From: Coffea arabica
Taxonomy: Eukaryota; Streptophyta; Magnoliopsida; Gentianales; Rubiaceae
Length of the DNA stretch: 64,000 nucleotides
Reading direction: 5' to 3'
Assembly: GCF_036785885.1 (NCBI RefSeq)
Contig: NC_092323.1
Span: 16,376,501 to 16,440,500 of the forward strand
Within the stretch, counting starts at the first letter, position 1; each line of letters starts with the position of its first letter. Under the pieces are notes generated by a model. That model was not told the origin of the DNA, ran no database searches, and saw only the letters and a list, made by a program, of their open reading frames with translations. A program made the translations under genes and the position numbers. Of this stretch, positions 51,220 through 64,000 are shown one piece after another.

Positions 51220-54200
51220 TGTTATAAAACTAATCAAATAAGCTACTATAATATCAAGTGAAATATTGGAGAAAGAAGTAGAGAAATAGAGAGTAATATT
51301 CTTATATTCCAATAAGATACAAAAGTCCTTCCAAAGGGTATCAATGTACCTCTATATATAGGTACTACAAGATTAAAGGTACATAAATCCTATTAAACAT
51401 CCACTACTACAATAATATGAAGAAACCTATGAAACGGTTCTTCCACTACATGAATAGATTTATGGATTGTAACTTCTATACATAATGTAACCATAAATCA
51501 AGAATTAATCCTCTTGGGAATACAAAGGGACATCCACATTTTTGTTATTTCATAACACTCTCCCTTGGATGTCCATTACACAAAGAATATGCCTCGTTAA
51601 AACCTTACTAGGGAAAAACCCAGTGGGACCAAAAACCCTAGTGAAGGAAAAAGAGTACACTATTCTTGTGTAATAATTTCTCCCCCTGATGCAAACGTCA
51701 TTTGAGATCTTTTAATCGTTGCATTCCAATACTCTTCACCAATTTCTCAAATGTCGCAGTTGGTAATGCCTTGGTAAATAAATCGGCCAGATTATTATCT
51801 GATCGGATTTGTTGCACATCAATTTCACCATTCTTTTGCAAATCATGAGTAAAAAAGAATTTTGGTGAAATATGTTTCGTCCTATCTCCTTTAATATATC
51901 CTCCTTTCAATTGAGCTATACAAGCTGCATTATCTTCATATAATATAGTTGGAGGATTTTCTTTTCCGGAGGATAACCCACAATTCTTCCGGATATAGTG
52001 GCTCATTGATCTTAACCAAACACATTCTCGACTGGCTTCATGAATTGCTATTATTTCAGCATGATTCGATGAAGTGGCGGCTAGTGATTGCTTTGTAGAT
52101 CGCCAAGAAATGGCTGTGCCTCCATATGTAAATAAATAACCAGTCTGAGACCTTGCTTTATGCGGGTCGGATAAATACCCAGCATCAGCATAACCAACCA
52201 ATTCAGGTTTGGATTTATTTGAATAAAATAAACCAAGATCTATTGTTCCTTGGAGATAGCGAAAAATATATTTAATACCATTCCAATGTCGTCTTGTGGG
52301 CGAGGAACTAAATCTTGCTAATAAATTTACTGCAAATGATATATCAGGTCTTGTACAATTAGCAAGATACATTAGTGCACCAATTGCACTGAGATATGGT
52401 ACTTCAGAACCAAGTATCTCTTCATTTTCCTCTCGTGGTCTAAAAGGATCCTTATTAGGATCTAATGATCTGACAACCATTGGGGTACTCAATGTATGTA
52501 CTTTGTCCATATAAAATCACTTTAATACCTTCCGGGTATAAGCAGTTTGGTGGACAAAAATTCCACCTTTCAAATGCTCAATTTGTAAACCAAGGCAAAA
52601 TTTTGTCTTTCCAAAATCTTTGATCTCAAATTCTTTCTTCAAATATTCAACACTATTTTGAATCTCTTCAGTAGTTCCAATTAAATTTAGATCATCCACA
52701 TATACCGCAATTATCACAAAATTTGATCAATTTTTCTTGATAAAAATACATGGACATATTGGATCATTGGTATAACCTTCTTTTGTTAGACATTCATTGA
52801 GACGGTTATACCACATACGTCCAGATTGTTTGAGCCCATACAGAGACCTTTGTAATTTAATAGAATAAATATTTTTAGGATTTGATTTGCATGCTTCAGA
52901 CATGTTGAATCCTTCGGGAATTTTCATATAAATATCATTTTCAAGATTCCCATATAAATATGCAGTAACGACGTCCATTAGACGCATATCTAATTTTTCA
53001 TGTACTGCAAAACTCACAAGATATCTAAATGTGATAGCATCCACTACAGGTGAATACGTTTCATCATAATCAAATCCAGGCCTTTGTGAAAATCCTTGGG
53101 CTACAAGTCTTGCTTTATATCTCACAATTTCATTTTTCTCATTTCTTTTTCTCACAAATACCCATTTATATCCTACTGGCTTTACACCTTCAGGTGTTTG
53201 GACTACAGGTCCAAAAACTTTTCTTTTAGCCAGTGAGTCCAATTCAGATTGGATCGCATCTTTCCATTTTGGCCAATCATTTCTACCTCGACATTCATCA
53301 ACCGATCTAGGCTCATGATCCTCGTCCTCTGCCATAATATCAAGTGCTATATTATATGCGAAAATATTATCAATAATTATTTTTTTTCGGTTCCAACTTT
53401 TTCTTGAAGTGACAAAATTTATTAAATTTTCTATAATTTCATTCTCTTCAAGAATTGGTTCTTTAGGAGCGACCTCTTCAGGAGGTTGAATTTTATCACT
53501 AATTGTTGATTCATCTACTCCTCTTTTCTTTCGAGAATTTTTATCTTTGGAACTAAGAGGTCTCCCACGCTTCAGGCGTGCTTTAGACTCATTAGCACTT
53601 GTGATTTGTCCTTCAGGGACATCAATTTTAATCGGAGCATTTTCAGCAGGAATATGTAATTTAGTAACTCTTTTGGAGTCATTAAATGCATCCGGTAATT
53701 GATTTGCAATTTTTTGCAAATGTATAATCCTTTGAATTTCTAATTCACATTCTTTAGTACGAGAATCAAGGAAATTCAATGATATTTTCCAAGTGATTTC
53801 CTTTTTCGGTTGATTTTTATCTCCCCCTAATGTCGAAAAATGTGATTCGTCAAAATGACAATCTGCAAATCTCGCAGTAAATAAATCACATGTTAATGGT
53901 TCCATATACTAAATGATTGAAGGTGATTCATATCCGACATATATCTCCAATCTTCTTTGTGGGCCCAATTTACGACGTTGGGGCGGTGCAATTGGAACAT
54001 ACACCGCACAACCAAATATTCGTAAATGAGAAATATTTGGCTCATAACCAAAAGTTAATTATAGGAGAGAATAAGTGTGATAATTTGTCGGCCTAATTCT
54101 CACAAGTGTTGCTGCATGTAAAATAGCATGTCCCCAAGCAGATGAAGGAATCTTAGACCTCATCAACAATGGTCTAGCAATTAATTGTAGCCGTTTAATA

Positions 54201-56832
54201 AGTGATTCGGCTAGACCATTTTGTGTGTGAACATAGGCTACAGGATGTTCAACAGTTATTCCAATGGACATACAATAATCTTCAAAAGCATGTAACGAAT
54301 ATTCACCAGCATTATCTAGACGAATTTTCTTTATTGGAAAATCTGGAAATTGTGCTCGCAATTTAATTATTTAAGCAAGCAATCTCGCAAATGCCAAGTT
54401 GCGAGTAGATAATAAACATACATGTGACCATCTAGTTGATGCATCAATTAGCACCATAAAATATCGAAATGGTCCACATGGTGAATCTACAGGCCCACAT
54501 ATATCACCATGAATTCGTTCTAGAAATGCAGGGGATTCAGTCCCAACTTTAACTTGTGATGGTCTAATAATTAATTTCCCTTGAGAACAAGCAACACAAG
54601 AGAATTCATTGACTTTTAATACTTTTTTATTTTTCAATGAGTGGCCATGTGAATTCTCAATTATTCGTCTCATCATTATAGATCCAGAATGTCCGAGACG
54701 ATCATGCCAAATCATAAAATCATCGGGATAAGTAGACTTCTAGTCTACTAGGTGATGAATTTCAATTGCACTAATTTGTGCATAATATAACCCAGAAGAA
54801 AAAGAAGGTAATTTTTCTACTTTGCATTTTTTCCCATAAATGATACTTGTGATTAATAAAAATTCACCATTTGTCTCAGTCATTGTCTCGATATGATATC
54901 CATTTTCGCGGATATCTTTAAAACTCAATAAGTTTCTTCGAGACTTAGGAGAGAATAGTGCATTATTTACAATAATTTTAGTCCCTTCAGGGAGAAATAT
55001 AGTGGCTCTTCCGGAGCTTTCAATCAATTTTACACTACCACTAATGGTATTAACATTTGTCTCTCCCATTTTCAAACAAGAAAAATATTTTTTATTTTTC
55101 AATATGGTGTGCGTAGTAGCACTATCAATGAGACAAATATCATAATCACTATTATTTAATCCCAAATATTTGACATCCATTTCTTCTTCAGGAAGAAAAA
55201 TTCAAACAAAAATAAATATTAATAAAGATGCGAAAATAAATATTCAATGAAAAGGAAATTACATGAAAGATATAAAGCATCATAAAAATATCTAAATAAT
55301 CATGGGATATTTGTTGACATCTTCAGGATGTTCAAAAAAATCAGCAACATCGAGGTGTGTCATGTCAGCATCATCACCATCATCATAGTCATTCTTTTGA
55401 TCAATGAAATTTGTCTCAACACCTTTGTCTTTATTTTTCAATGATGCTTGATAGAGGTCAACAAGATATTCGGCCGTACAACAGGTACGAGACCAATGAC
55501 CTTCCATACCACACTGGTAGCATTTTTCTTCATAAACTTTCTTTTCTCCATTTTTCTGATCGTAGTTATTTTCCCTCTTTTGGGAAACATTTTGTTGCTT
55601 GCCACGGTTAAAATTTTCACAGGGCACAAATTTACTACGATCACGTCCACGGCCACGACCACGTCCGCGGCCTCCTCCACGGCCACCTCTACGGCCACGT
55701 CCACGACCTCGACCAGAATTTTGAAATTGGGTCGCATTCGCTTCAGGGAATGGACTTGCACCAGTTGGTCGGGACTCATGATTTTTCAGCAACAATTCAT
55801 TGTTTTGTTCAGCCAAGAGAAGACATGCAATAAGTTCAGAATATTTTTTAAACCCCTTCTCTCGATATTGCTGCTGCACGAGCATGTTAGAGACATGAAA
55901 AGTAGAAAATGTTTTCTCTAACATATCTTCATCAGTGACTTTTTCGCCACATAATGATAATTGAGAAGTGATTTTGAACATAGCTGAATTATATTCGTTG
56001 ACAGATTTAAAATCTTGCAGCCGTAAGTGAAGCCAATCATATCGGGCTTTTGGAAGAACGACCAACTTCAGGTGGTCGAATCTTTCTTTCAAATCTCGTC
56101 AAAGGACAAGAGGATCTTTAACAGTAAGATATTCTGATTTTAATCCTTCATCTAAATGATGACGAAGAAAAATCATAGCTTTGGCACGGTCTTGGTTTGA
56201 GGATTCATTTTTTTCCACAATAGTATTACCAAGACCCATTGCCTCAAGATGGATTTCAACATCCAATACCCATGATAAATAATTTTTTCCAGAAATATCA
56301 AGAGGTACAAACTCTTGTTTTGTAAGATTAGCCATAAGAAATTGAAATAAGATTTTGACTTAGAAATTTACCTCAAAAGTCACTTGAAGAAATACGGGTA
56401 GAATTTCGGCAAAATCTTGTGCTTCACTTTTGTTCAAAGTAGCGCCTCCGTTTTCACCTTTTTGCTCAAAAGTAGAGTTTTCGTGCTGATAACGTGTTAT
56501 AAAACTAATCAAATAAGCTACTATAATATCAAGTGAAATATTGGAGAAAGAAGTAGAGAAATGGAGAGTAATATTCTTATATTCCAATAAAATACAAAAG
56601 TCCTTCCAAAGGGTATCAATGTACCTCTATATATATGTACTACAAGATTAAAGGTACATAAATCCTATTAAACATCCACTACTACAATAATATGAAGAAA
56701 CCTATGAAACGGTTCTTCCACTACATGAATAGATTTATGGATTGTAACTTCTATACATTATGTAACCATAAATCAAGAATTAATCCTCTTGGGAATACAA
56801 AGGGACATCCACATTTTTGTTATTTCATAACA
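51220..56832 (-). mobile_element. Complete copia LTR retrotransposon (5,613 bp), minus strand
   Basis: LTRs 51220-51557 and 56495-56832 (338 bp each, TGTTATAAAAC to TTTCATAACA on the plus strand) differ at four positions by eye. Flanks ACAGG (51215-51219) and ACAAG (56833-56837) form a 5-bp target duplication with one mismatch. On the minus strand CGTTATCAGCACGAA follows the 5' LTR (primer-site region), and a purine tract (CCAAGGGAGAG) precedes the 3' LTR at 51558. It is the same family as 16136-21995. Inserted in the flank separating units C and D. Confidence 0.9.
51698..56335 (-). pseudogene. copia Gag-Pol, inactivated
   Basis: Right to left: Gag from ATG 56335 with NYLSW, a Trp-to-TGA stop at about 56096, an Arg/Gly-rich run (55720-55630) and a CCHC knuckle (CYQCGMEGHWSRTC, about 55500). 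Then protease (LIDSATTHT, 55180-54740), pre-integrase and integrase (WHDRLGH, CVAC, LIDASTRW, LDNAGEY; 54715-54059), RT (MDVVTAYLYG, 53905-52727; YVDDLNLIG, near 52700) and RNase H (EDNAACIAQL, 52510-51698). In-frame stops and a gap between pieces break it. The near-identical LTRs show that the damage is recent. Confidence 0.85.
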
Positions 56833-58049
56833 ACAAGTGAATTTTTCAGTTCTTTGTAAACAATCAAGATGATGAGCACTACAAAGCTTGCCTTTTCATT
56901 TTCTTGACTCTTTTCTAGGATAATGTTATTTACTTATTTTCAAATAGTTATGAATCTTTTTTGTTTTGTTTTTGTTTTTTCGCTTTTAAAGTTATCAAAA
57001 AGTGAATGATATTGGAATACTTGACTTCCTTTTATCCTGTCTAGGATTTGTAAAGAAAAGAGAGTAAACTCAAACGACAACCTGCCACTACTCCAATATC
57101 AATTTGCTGCTCCAAATTCCAATTGCGTCAAATTATCACCTCCATTTCTCATATTTTCTCCATTTTCTATAATTTTGCCCTAGGTCAAGTCAAAATGTCT
57201 TGTATGCACTAATAGAGAATCAGCTCCACAAGTTAAGCTCAGATATCTAACTCATCACATATGCCCTTTATTTTTTGGGTAAAATACACTTTAACCCCCT
57301 GTGATTTAGCACCTTGTAACATAACCTCCCTAAGTTTTCAAAAACTATACATAACCCCCTCATAATTTAGATTACAGTGTCAAAATAAATTCAACAATGG
57401 TTGATTGTCAAAATTAAATTGGCGTCAGTCAACAGCTTTGAATTTACACTTTGGGTCTCCAATATTTGAACTTTGAATCATTATAGTTCCTTAAGTTCTA
57501 AATACTGGTATTGATGTTTTAGAATGAAATGAGATGTGAATTGGATCAAAATTTTGTTAGATATGTACTAGAATTTCTAATGAAAAATACATGGAAAATT
57601 TATTAAACTTCATTTTTTTTGTTTTCATTTCATATTTTCATGCCACTAATTATGCATATGCTTTTTCTCTATTGCATAGTTGGTTTCAAAATTGGCATAA
57701 GGTATGCATTTGTTGTTTTGCACGATGAATTATTAATTGATGATGAGATGTATCATTGTTCACTTATGTTGATAATTAAATTCTCAATTAAACATTCTTT
57801 AAGAATATGAAGAATATATACTATATTTAAACTAAGTTGATCATGTTTTCTTTTCTTTTTCCTTTTTTCATTTGAATGTGCTATCATTTAAGTTTAAAAT
57901 GAAGCAGATATTTTTTAGAAGCATTTTAATTGTTTAATAAAATTGTCAGTGTATAAAAAGATGAAAGTTAATATTTTAAAACTTTCCTATTGAAATGTCT
58001 TATTTTAATAGGTAGGAAAGACAAGAAAAAACAAATGAAGTTTTTCAAA
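56833..58049. other. Left edge and upstream DNA of unit D
   Basis: No gene. It continues the flank cut by the copia element, then matches the left edge of unit C. A remnant of the first TIR element is at 57277-57386; a deletion of about 760 bp relative to C joins it to sequence matching 36344 onward. Confidence 0.6.
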
Positions 58050-58577
58050 GGTAAATTTCTTATACACCCCTAGTAGTTAAACATTTTTTAAAATACATTC
58101 CTTATAGTTCAAACATATCCACTTACACCCCTTGTGCTTTGGATTCAAGTGGAAGTGAAATAGAAACATACTCCATTAATGGAGATTTCACTATACGTGC
58201 TCCTATAGTGTAACAGATTAATGTGAGGTCTTAGGTATGTTTTTCTTTTGAAAATGCCTCCAAATGAATGTTTACCATTTATAAAGAGCCTAAAATAGAT
58301 TTGGCAACTAAATTTATTTTTAACATTTTTGTAGACAAAAAACGTTCATTTGGGGGGCATTTCTGGAAGAAAAACATCACTAAATCCTCGCACTAAAATC
58401 AAGTAACCAATCACATTATTGGAGCATGTATGTTCAATTCTCCATTAATTGAGTGCATTTTTGTTTGTTTTTCACTTAAATCTAGAGCACAAGGAGTGTA
58501 AATGGACAATTCTTTTTTAACTATAAAAGGTGCATCTTAAAAAGTGTTTAACCACTAGGGGTCTATGTGAAATTTAC
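58050..58577. repeat. TIR element 2, unit D copy
   Basis: Orthologue of 36994-37535 with the same ends and a partly decayed internal hairpin. Confidence 0.6.
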
Positions 58578-59144
58578 ACTTTTTTAAAACATTCCCATAA
58601 GTAGTTGATGTTTGTACCTACTTTTACTAGCTTTAATAATTGCAATCCCAAACTATAAACATTCGAAGGTCTACATTCACAAGTCATGCAAGAATTTGTG
58701 TAGTAATAATTAGAATAATGTTACGTAATAGAAAATTAGTTTTTCTATTTTCTTGTGCTAGTTTTTATTTTGAATATTATTTGTGTATTAACAAAGTGGT
58801 GCCCTTCTGCTAAACAATTATGTTGTGCCAATTTGAAGTGGTTTCAGGAAGGTTATTGTGATCAAGGGATGCATTTTTCATATATTTAAAATCCTAACGA
58901 TAACTATTTAAAATATTAATTGAAATTTCAAAACATTAGGAACCAAAAATGCAAAGTTAAAATTTTCAACTAACAACGATTTGGTATTGACTCTTAGTTA
59001 TTGCAATTTTTGGTTAATTGTCTTAAATTTGTCTAAAATCAGAAACTTTGAGAATCACTTTTATTTTAGTCAAAATATTAGAGACTAATTTGACATACAA
59101 ACCAAACATTGGGTATAAAAAATGTGCATTGATGCAGTTAAAAC

Positions 59145-59518
59145 TAGGACTACAAACAAATCGAGTCGTTTGCGAGCTGATTGCAAGCGGGTCGAGTCTG
59201 AGCTCGACTTGAGTTCGAATTCAAGTTCAATAATATTAAATTCGTTAGCTTGCGAGTGGGATCGAACTCGATTATATATATTTTTATTTTTTATTTTAAT
59301 AGTAAAATTACATATATATCCCTAATATTTTATTATTTGTTAAAAAAAATTATTATTTTATTCATTTTTAAAAATATAAATAAATTATTTTTTATTTTTT
59401 AAGCTCGAACTTGATATTTTGAACTTGTCGAATTCGAGTTCGAGTTTTGTAAAATAATGTTGAAACTCGGCTCGATTAAAATCGAAACTCGATTCGGTTC
59501 AACTCCTCTGCATCCCCA
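59145..59518. mobile_element. hAT-like MITE, unit D copy
   Basis: Orthologue of 39096-39468, almost identical to it; the uninterrupted GCAGTTAAAACTAGG to its left shows the site before the C-specific foldback insertion. Confidence 0.65.
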
Positions 59519-60073
59519 CTTGAAACATAAGGGCAGTGATTCCAGAGTACAACTAAAGGGGTTCTCAGAATTGACCCGTAAAAGTGAAGCACTTTTGGTA
59601 AATTTAAAATTCCACTACCAAAATTGTGATCATATCCATGATTCCATTCTGGAATCATAGAGAGCCCCCCTTGACCTGCTTCGGTAACAAAATGCAGAAC
59701 GAATACACAGAATTTCTTGGGACGGATCAAATTGGGCCTAGCAAGTTTTTGGATCATGAATAGATATTTCCGCCCCCTCCCTAAGATTGTTAACTTAATC
59801 AAACAAATTATACAGTGAATACCTCTTCTTCTTCTTCTTCTTTTTTTTCAAATTTACATAGTGGAACCTTGACATGTGAACCACATGGGAATAATATTAT
59901 GGCTGCATCTCTAACCACTTTACTCCAAGTTACATCATATCTTTAGTCAGAAACAAGATAGACAAAAAGAAAGAAAAAAGTGCAAAAGAGGTAAGAATGA
60001 GAATCACTTGAATAGAGAGTAAGAATATTGTTAATTTCATTTTTGGCCAAAGAATGTTTTATGCATCTATAAA
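59519..60073 (+). promoter_or_regulatory. Proximal promoter and TATA box of gene D
   Basis: Nearly identical to the promoter of C: TTGACC at 59571-59576, CACATG at 59882-59887 in place of the A G-box, CTT repeat at 59825-59842, TATAAA at 60068-60073. Confidence 0.5.
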
Positions 60074-60145
60074 TGCAAGTACTAGTCTTAATAGAATGAC
60101 TGTATTAGTTTCACTTTCTCTGTTGCAAAAGATTACGGCTGAAGG

Positions 60146-63100
60146 ATGACGAAAACTTCAGGTTAGTCTGAAAATTGTATTTTTTTTCTCTGGTTCCCAT
60201 ATTTAATTGTACATATGTGCTCATTTACACTATTTAATTGACTTATTGTTAGTACAAAAGCCATGCTGTTATTCATTTCTTCCTTTTTTTTTCCCAATTT
60301 CATTGGAATTGTAGGAAATAGCCAAAATGCAAAATCTTATAAGGCTCTCAATGATGATCCTTTTGCTCATAATTTTGAGCATTATATAGCAGCAGTTGTA
60401 ATAGTCAATAAATGACTCTATATATATATATATATATTTCAAATAACCACTTCTAATATTCAAGCAATGAGTCCTATTCATAAGCTTGATCTATGATTTC
60501 ACATGTGGTCATTGTAACATCAGCAAAGTCATATATAATATAAGTGGCATCTTCAAATTACATTATCTAAATCCATTATAGTTTGACTTTCTCACCAATA
60601 TGTCATAGACCATTATAGGTAACACTTTATCATTCAAATTTCCCGAATTGGATTTTGTGTGGTGGAGATTGAAGATGGAAGAAATCTTGAAAATGTGATA
60701 AGCCACGCAGATGAACAATGTTATCATGGTCTTTTACGTTGTAATATTTACAAGCATTGGTTTAGTGTATATATAGTGCCTTGTACAATAATACTAAACA
60801 ATATTTTTAGACCCGAATCAGTGGATGAATCTAATGAGCTTTTAGTTTGCGGTTCAACCAGTTTAAGTGATTGAGTCAAATATACAGCTTTTTATTCATT
60901 TTAGAATTAGAAAATCTGAATAATACTATGAAAAATATTTTCTAGTAACTAACTGGCTCAACCATGCAAGCTTTATCAGTTTTGATGGTTTTTGATGGGT
61001 TATTTATTTTTCATTGTACTCTAATATAAATTTGGAGAAAGTTTTATGGCCGGTTTCCCTTTTCAACCGGTCGAACCAGCCAAATGGATACGGTCTGGCA
61101 CTGGCAATTTTTGAGTCCCAATCCGTTACGCTTTGAAGCCTTGCTCCCTCCACAGGCTGGCTGGTGAGACCACAGGCTGGGTCCTCGTAAATGGTTACAT
61201 TTTGAGCCATCAATATTGCTGCAAAGGCGCCTTCACTATTAGTTTGATTTTGAGTCCAATGAGCAGTGGAAAGGACTATCAGTTAATCTCACAGCTCTTT
61301 CTGAATCAATTGGGAGAGCAAAAAATGGCAATAGAAACTTCAGTATTCTCCAGACCTGCTGTGTTTCTTGAATTCTCAATGTCCCAAATCTCCAAAATAA
61401 GGAAGAAATCTGATGGGATTTTAAGTTCATTAATCAGTTAAAAAAGTTGAGGAGAAAAGCCTTTATGTCATGAAGGATTTAGAAGGAAATTGATTACTGG
61501 TTGTGTTGTTTTAGCTTTAATTTCCTGCTTGCTTTCTGAATCCCAAGTTGTGGTAGCTAGGTAAGCTTCTCAATTAACTACTTTTTTTATATTCTAAGCT
61601 GCTTTTTTGTGTTTTGTGATTATTTTTCTAACTTCCAACACATAATCATACCTTCTTTCCAAGATTGGTAAATTTATAGTAGACCTTTTTTTGGAGTGTT
61701 TTCTTTCTCTGATAAAGAATTAGGCATTTTGAATGGTGCAACACTGATTAATATATTGGACAGCTACATTCAACTTAGCTAATATTTTTCTCAATCTTTG
61801 ACTCATCAATTGGATGAAAAAACTTAATCATACATCTATTGTAAAATGACATAACATTGTGCATGGAAACCTGTTTCCCTTGAAAGATCATATTTTTGAG
61901 CCCTTCTAATACAGCCTCTAAAATACTACCTACATTGTTCTGTAATTTGACGGACTTGAAGCTACAGGGATAAACGTGCTTGCTAGTTGCCTTTTGACTA
62001 ATGTGGATGAACTTATTTATTCTCCATGTTCTTTTGTAACTTTCAGTAATAATGTTTAATTTGAATTGTGCATCCTCTTTTTTATGTTTTGGATATTGGC
62101 ATCCTTTAACGTGATGTATCTAAGCAGGAACTGATAGGATTAGTAGAGGTGCAATTGGAATTGTTCCTGAGGAGCTCACTGAGGATAACTATGAGGAATG
62201 GAAAAGATGCTTGAAATATTATTTGGTTGGTCATGGCCTTTGGGGTGTTGTTAGTGGAAAGGAGCAGGATCCTCTAAAAGAGAGTCAAGATAAGAAACAG
62301 GAACACGAGGAATGGCAGAAGAGGAATGCATTGGCCTTACATGCCATCCAACTTTCATGCGGAACACGAACATATGTTAAAGTCAAAGCAGCTCACAATT
62401 CTGCCCATGTTGCATGGAATCATTTGGCTGAAAAACTAAAGCCCCACAAACTACTCACAGCACATGACCTTGAAGATGAAAACAGCCATGGTGAAGATGA
62501 AGGTAACTCTCAATCATGTTGCTGATAAAATGTCTATGTTTGACATATAATTTAGGAGTTAACTGATGAGTTTTTCTCTCTTGGAAAAATTTAAGTGTTT
62601 TATGTGGTTCATTTGATGTCATGGGGCATTAGGAGCAAAAATTATTATTTAGCAATTTCAGATTTTTGTCTGATTTTGCTCTTGGTCCATTCCTTTTCTT
62701 TTCTTTTGCTCTTTGAGCAACCAATTCCTGACAGAGATTTTTGTGTACATTACTTCAAATAGAGCTCCAATTCATCTATTCAGGCTCTGTTGCACCAAAT
62801 AATGATGGAGACTTGGGGGTTGGGAGTCCTAGCTAAATTGCCATAAGAGGCCATGCAGCATATCCTCCATAGCATGGACTGTGTCATTTAATTATTGCTC
62901 ACCATCCAGTAACAATATTGTTGCAGTGCCTACTCTGAACCAAACAGGGAAAATTATTCTCCAGCCTATGGTAGTGATAAACTTGCTCCTAAAGAGTACA
63001 TATTCCACGAATAGATTAGTAAAATGCCACCTTCATACCAAAAATTATTTCAAAGATTTTCTGATTTTGATCTTTACTTCCTCAATTTTTTATGCTCCTC

Positions 63101-64000
63101 ATCAAAATTTCACGTGTGCCTTGTATGAGCTCATTATTATATGGGACCCTGTTAGAGATATTAAATGAAACAAATTCTAATGTTTACAGGACAGAAAGAG
63201 TACCTTCATTATGAGAAATTGTACAAAGCAATCGAGAAAGGTCATTTTCATCTCACAAAACATCTCCTTGATCAAGAGCAACACGCTGTTAAGGCAATAG
63301 TTTCATCACATAATGAAACTGCACTTCACATTGCCATTCTGGGTGGACACATAAGAATTGCAAAGGAGTTATTGCACAGAATGGCACGAGAAGACTTGGA
63401 AGTTGTTAATGAATATGGATCCACAGCTCTGACTCTTGCTGCAATCAGTGGTGAAACAAGGTTGGCAAAGGCAATAGTGGAAAAAAATGACAGGCTACTT
63501 ATCAAGGCAAATGACCGTGACGACGGGCAGCTTCCTGTCATTGAGGCTGCTTTGTATGGTCAAAAGCATATTGTTAAGTATCTATACAGGGTAACACCAA
63601 AGGAGCATCTAAGTCCAGATAGGGGTGAAAATGGAGCTACATTGCTTAACGCGCTAATTACAGCAGAAGTATATGGTTAGATTATAGATATAAAAGGCAA
63701 CATAGCAATCTGCAACACACACTGCTTCATTATATGTGCCTCTAACTCCTGCTTTTTAATTGTTACAGATGTTGCTTCAATGCTGCTTCGACGGTATCCA
63801 AAACTTGGCGTCACCCCTGATCATAATGGTGACTACACTCTCAGGTTACTGGCTCACAAGCCATCTGCATTTCCTAGTGGAACCAAACTTTCTTTCTGGA
63901 AAAATTTGATCTATTCATGTGAGTGTCCTTTTTCCAGTTCTACTTTACTTTGATCACTGACTTGTATGTAATGAAGCAAAATATTCTGCTCTCCAAATCA
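60146..64000 (+). CDS. ANK-PGG membrane protein, copy D (5' part; runs off window)
   Basis: Exons seen: 60146-60161, 62128-62502, 63190-63675 and 63769-63918, all open, GT-AG and phase-consistent with C. They encode the Gag-like head (EDNYEEWK, GLWGVV, NALALHAIQ) and the first ankyrin repeats to the conserved TKLSFWKN region. The acidic linker, second repeat block and PGG domain should lie beyond 64000. Exon 2 is 21 nt longer than in C. The third intron has the same weak GTTAGA donor with an immediate TAG. Intactness of the rest cannot be judged. Confidence 0.75.
60418..60437. repeat. TA microsatellite in intron 1 of D
   Basis: A run of about ten TA units; the matching run in C is at 40363-40382, and A has a T run instead (about 3883). 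Confidence 0.8.
61325..61560 (+). pseudogene. Captured plastid-type exon in intron 1 of D
   Basis: Same 236-bp exon as 41280-41515, with the same TAA and TGA, ending in TAG|GTAAGC. A few substitutions (for example GTTATGG to GTTGTGG) distinguish it. Inherited by duplication with C. Confidence 0.5.

Overview
The window is AT-rich nuclear DNA from a flowering plant, probably a eudicot. The evidence is spliced genes with GT-AG introns, a plant-type ankyrin/PGG membrane protein family, Ty1/copia and gypsy-like LTR retrotransposons, a plant LINE, Helitron termini and many TIR/foldback elements. The species cannot be named from the sequence.

The backbone is a tandem array of one gene family: proteins with an N-terminal domain resembling copia Gag (UBN2/DUF4219-like), then ankyrin repeats, an acidic linker, more ankyrin-like repeats and a C-terminal four-helix PGG membrane domain (ACD6/ITN1-like class). 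Four copies are visible. Copy A (3633-11454, 771 codons) and copy C (40093-48087, 758 codons) can be spliced into intact reading frames across all exons, every junction keeping phase. Copy B (24520-27480) is a remnant: a piece of an intron and the last 25 or so codons, with a copia fragment between them. Copy D (60146 to the window end) has its first four coding exons here, all open. C and D, including their promoters, are nearly identical and 20,053 bp apart from start codon to start codon, so they look like the youngest duplication; A is more diverged.

Layout: 1-3632, promoter side of unit A with three TIR elements; 3633-11454, gene A; 11455-16135, its 3' flank with a Helitron terminus and a truncated LINE; 16136-21995, a copia 5' LTR plus gag split by a 4.36 kb non-autonomous LTR element; 21996-24519, unassigned DNA with a Helitron 3' end; 24520-35150, ruined unit B with a truncated copia and a complete 4.77 kb copia; 35160-51219, unit C, with a foldback element upstream, a captured plastid-type exon in intron 1 and an antisense remorin-like fragment in intron 5; 51220-56832, a complete 5.6 kb minus-strand copia; 56833-64000, unit D.

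The functional proposal, by family analogy only, is a small cluster of membrane-anchored ankyrin proteins of the kind linked to defence and stress signalling, under birth-and-death turnover driven by transposons. The most unusual points are the Gag-like head on a host ankyrin protein, the tiny 16-nt first coding exon, gene-A-specific splice and promoter changes, and the captured gene fragments within introns.
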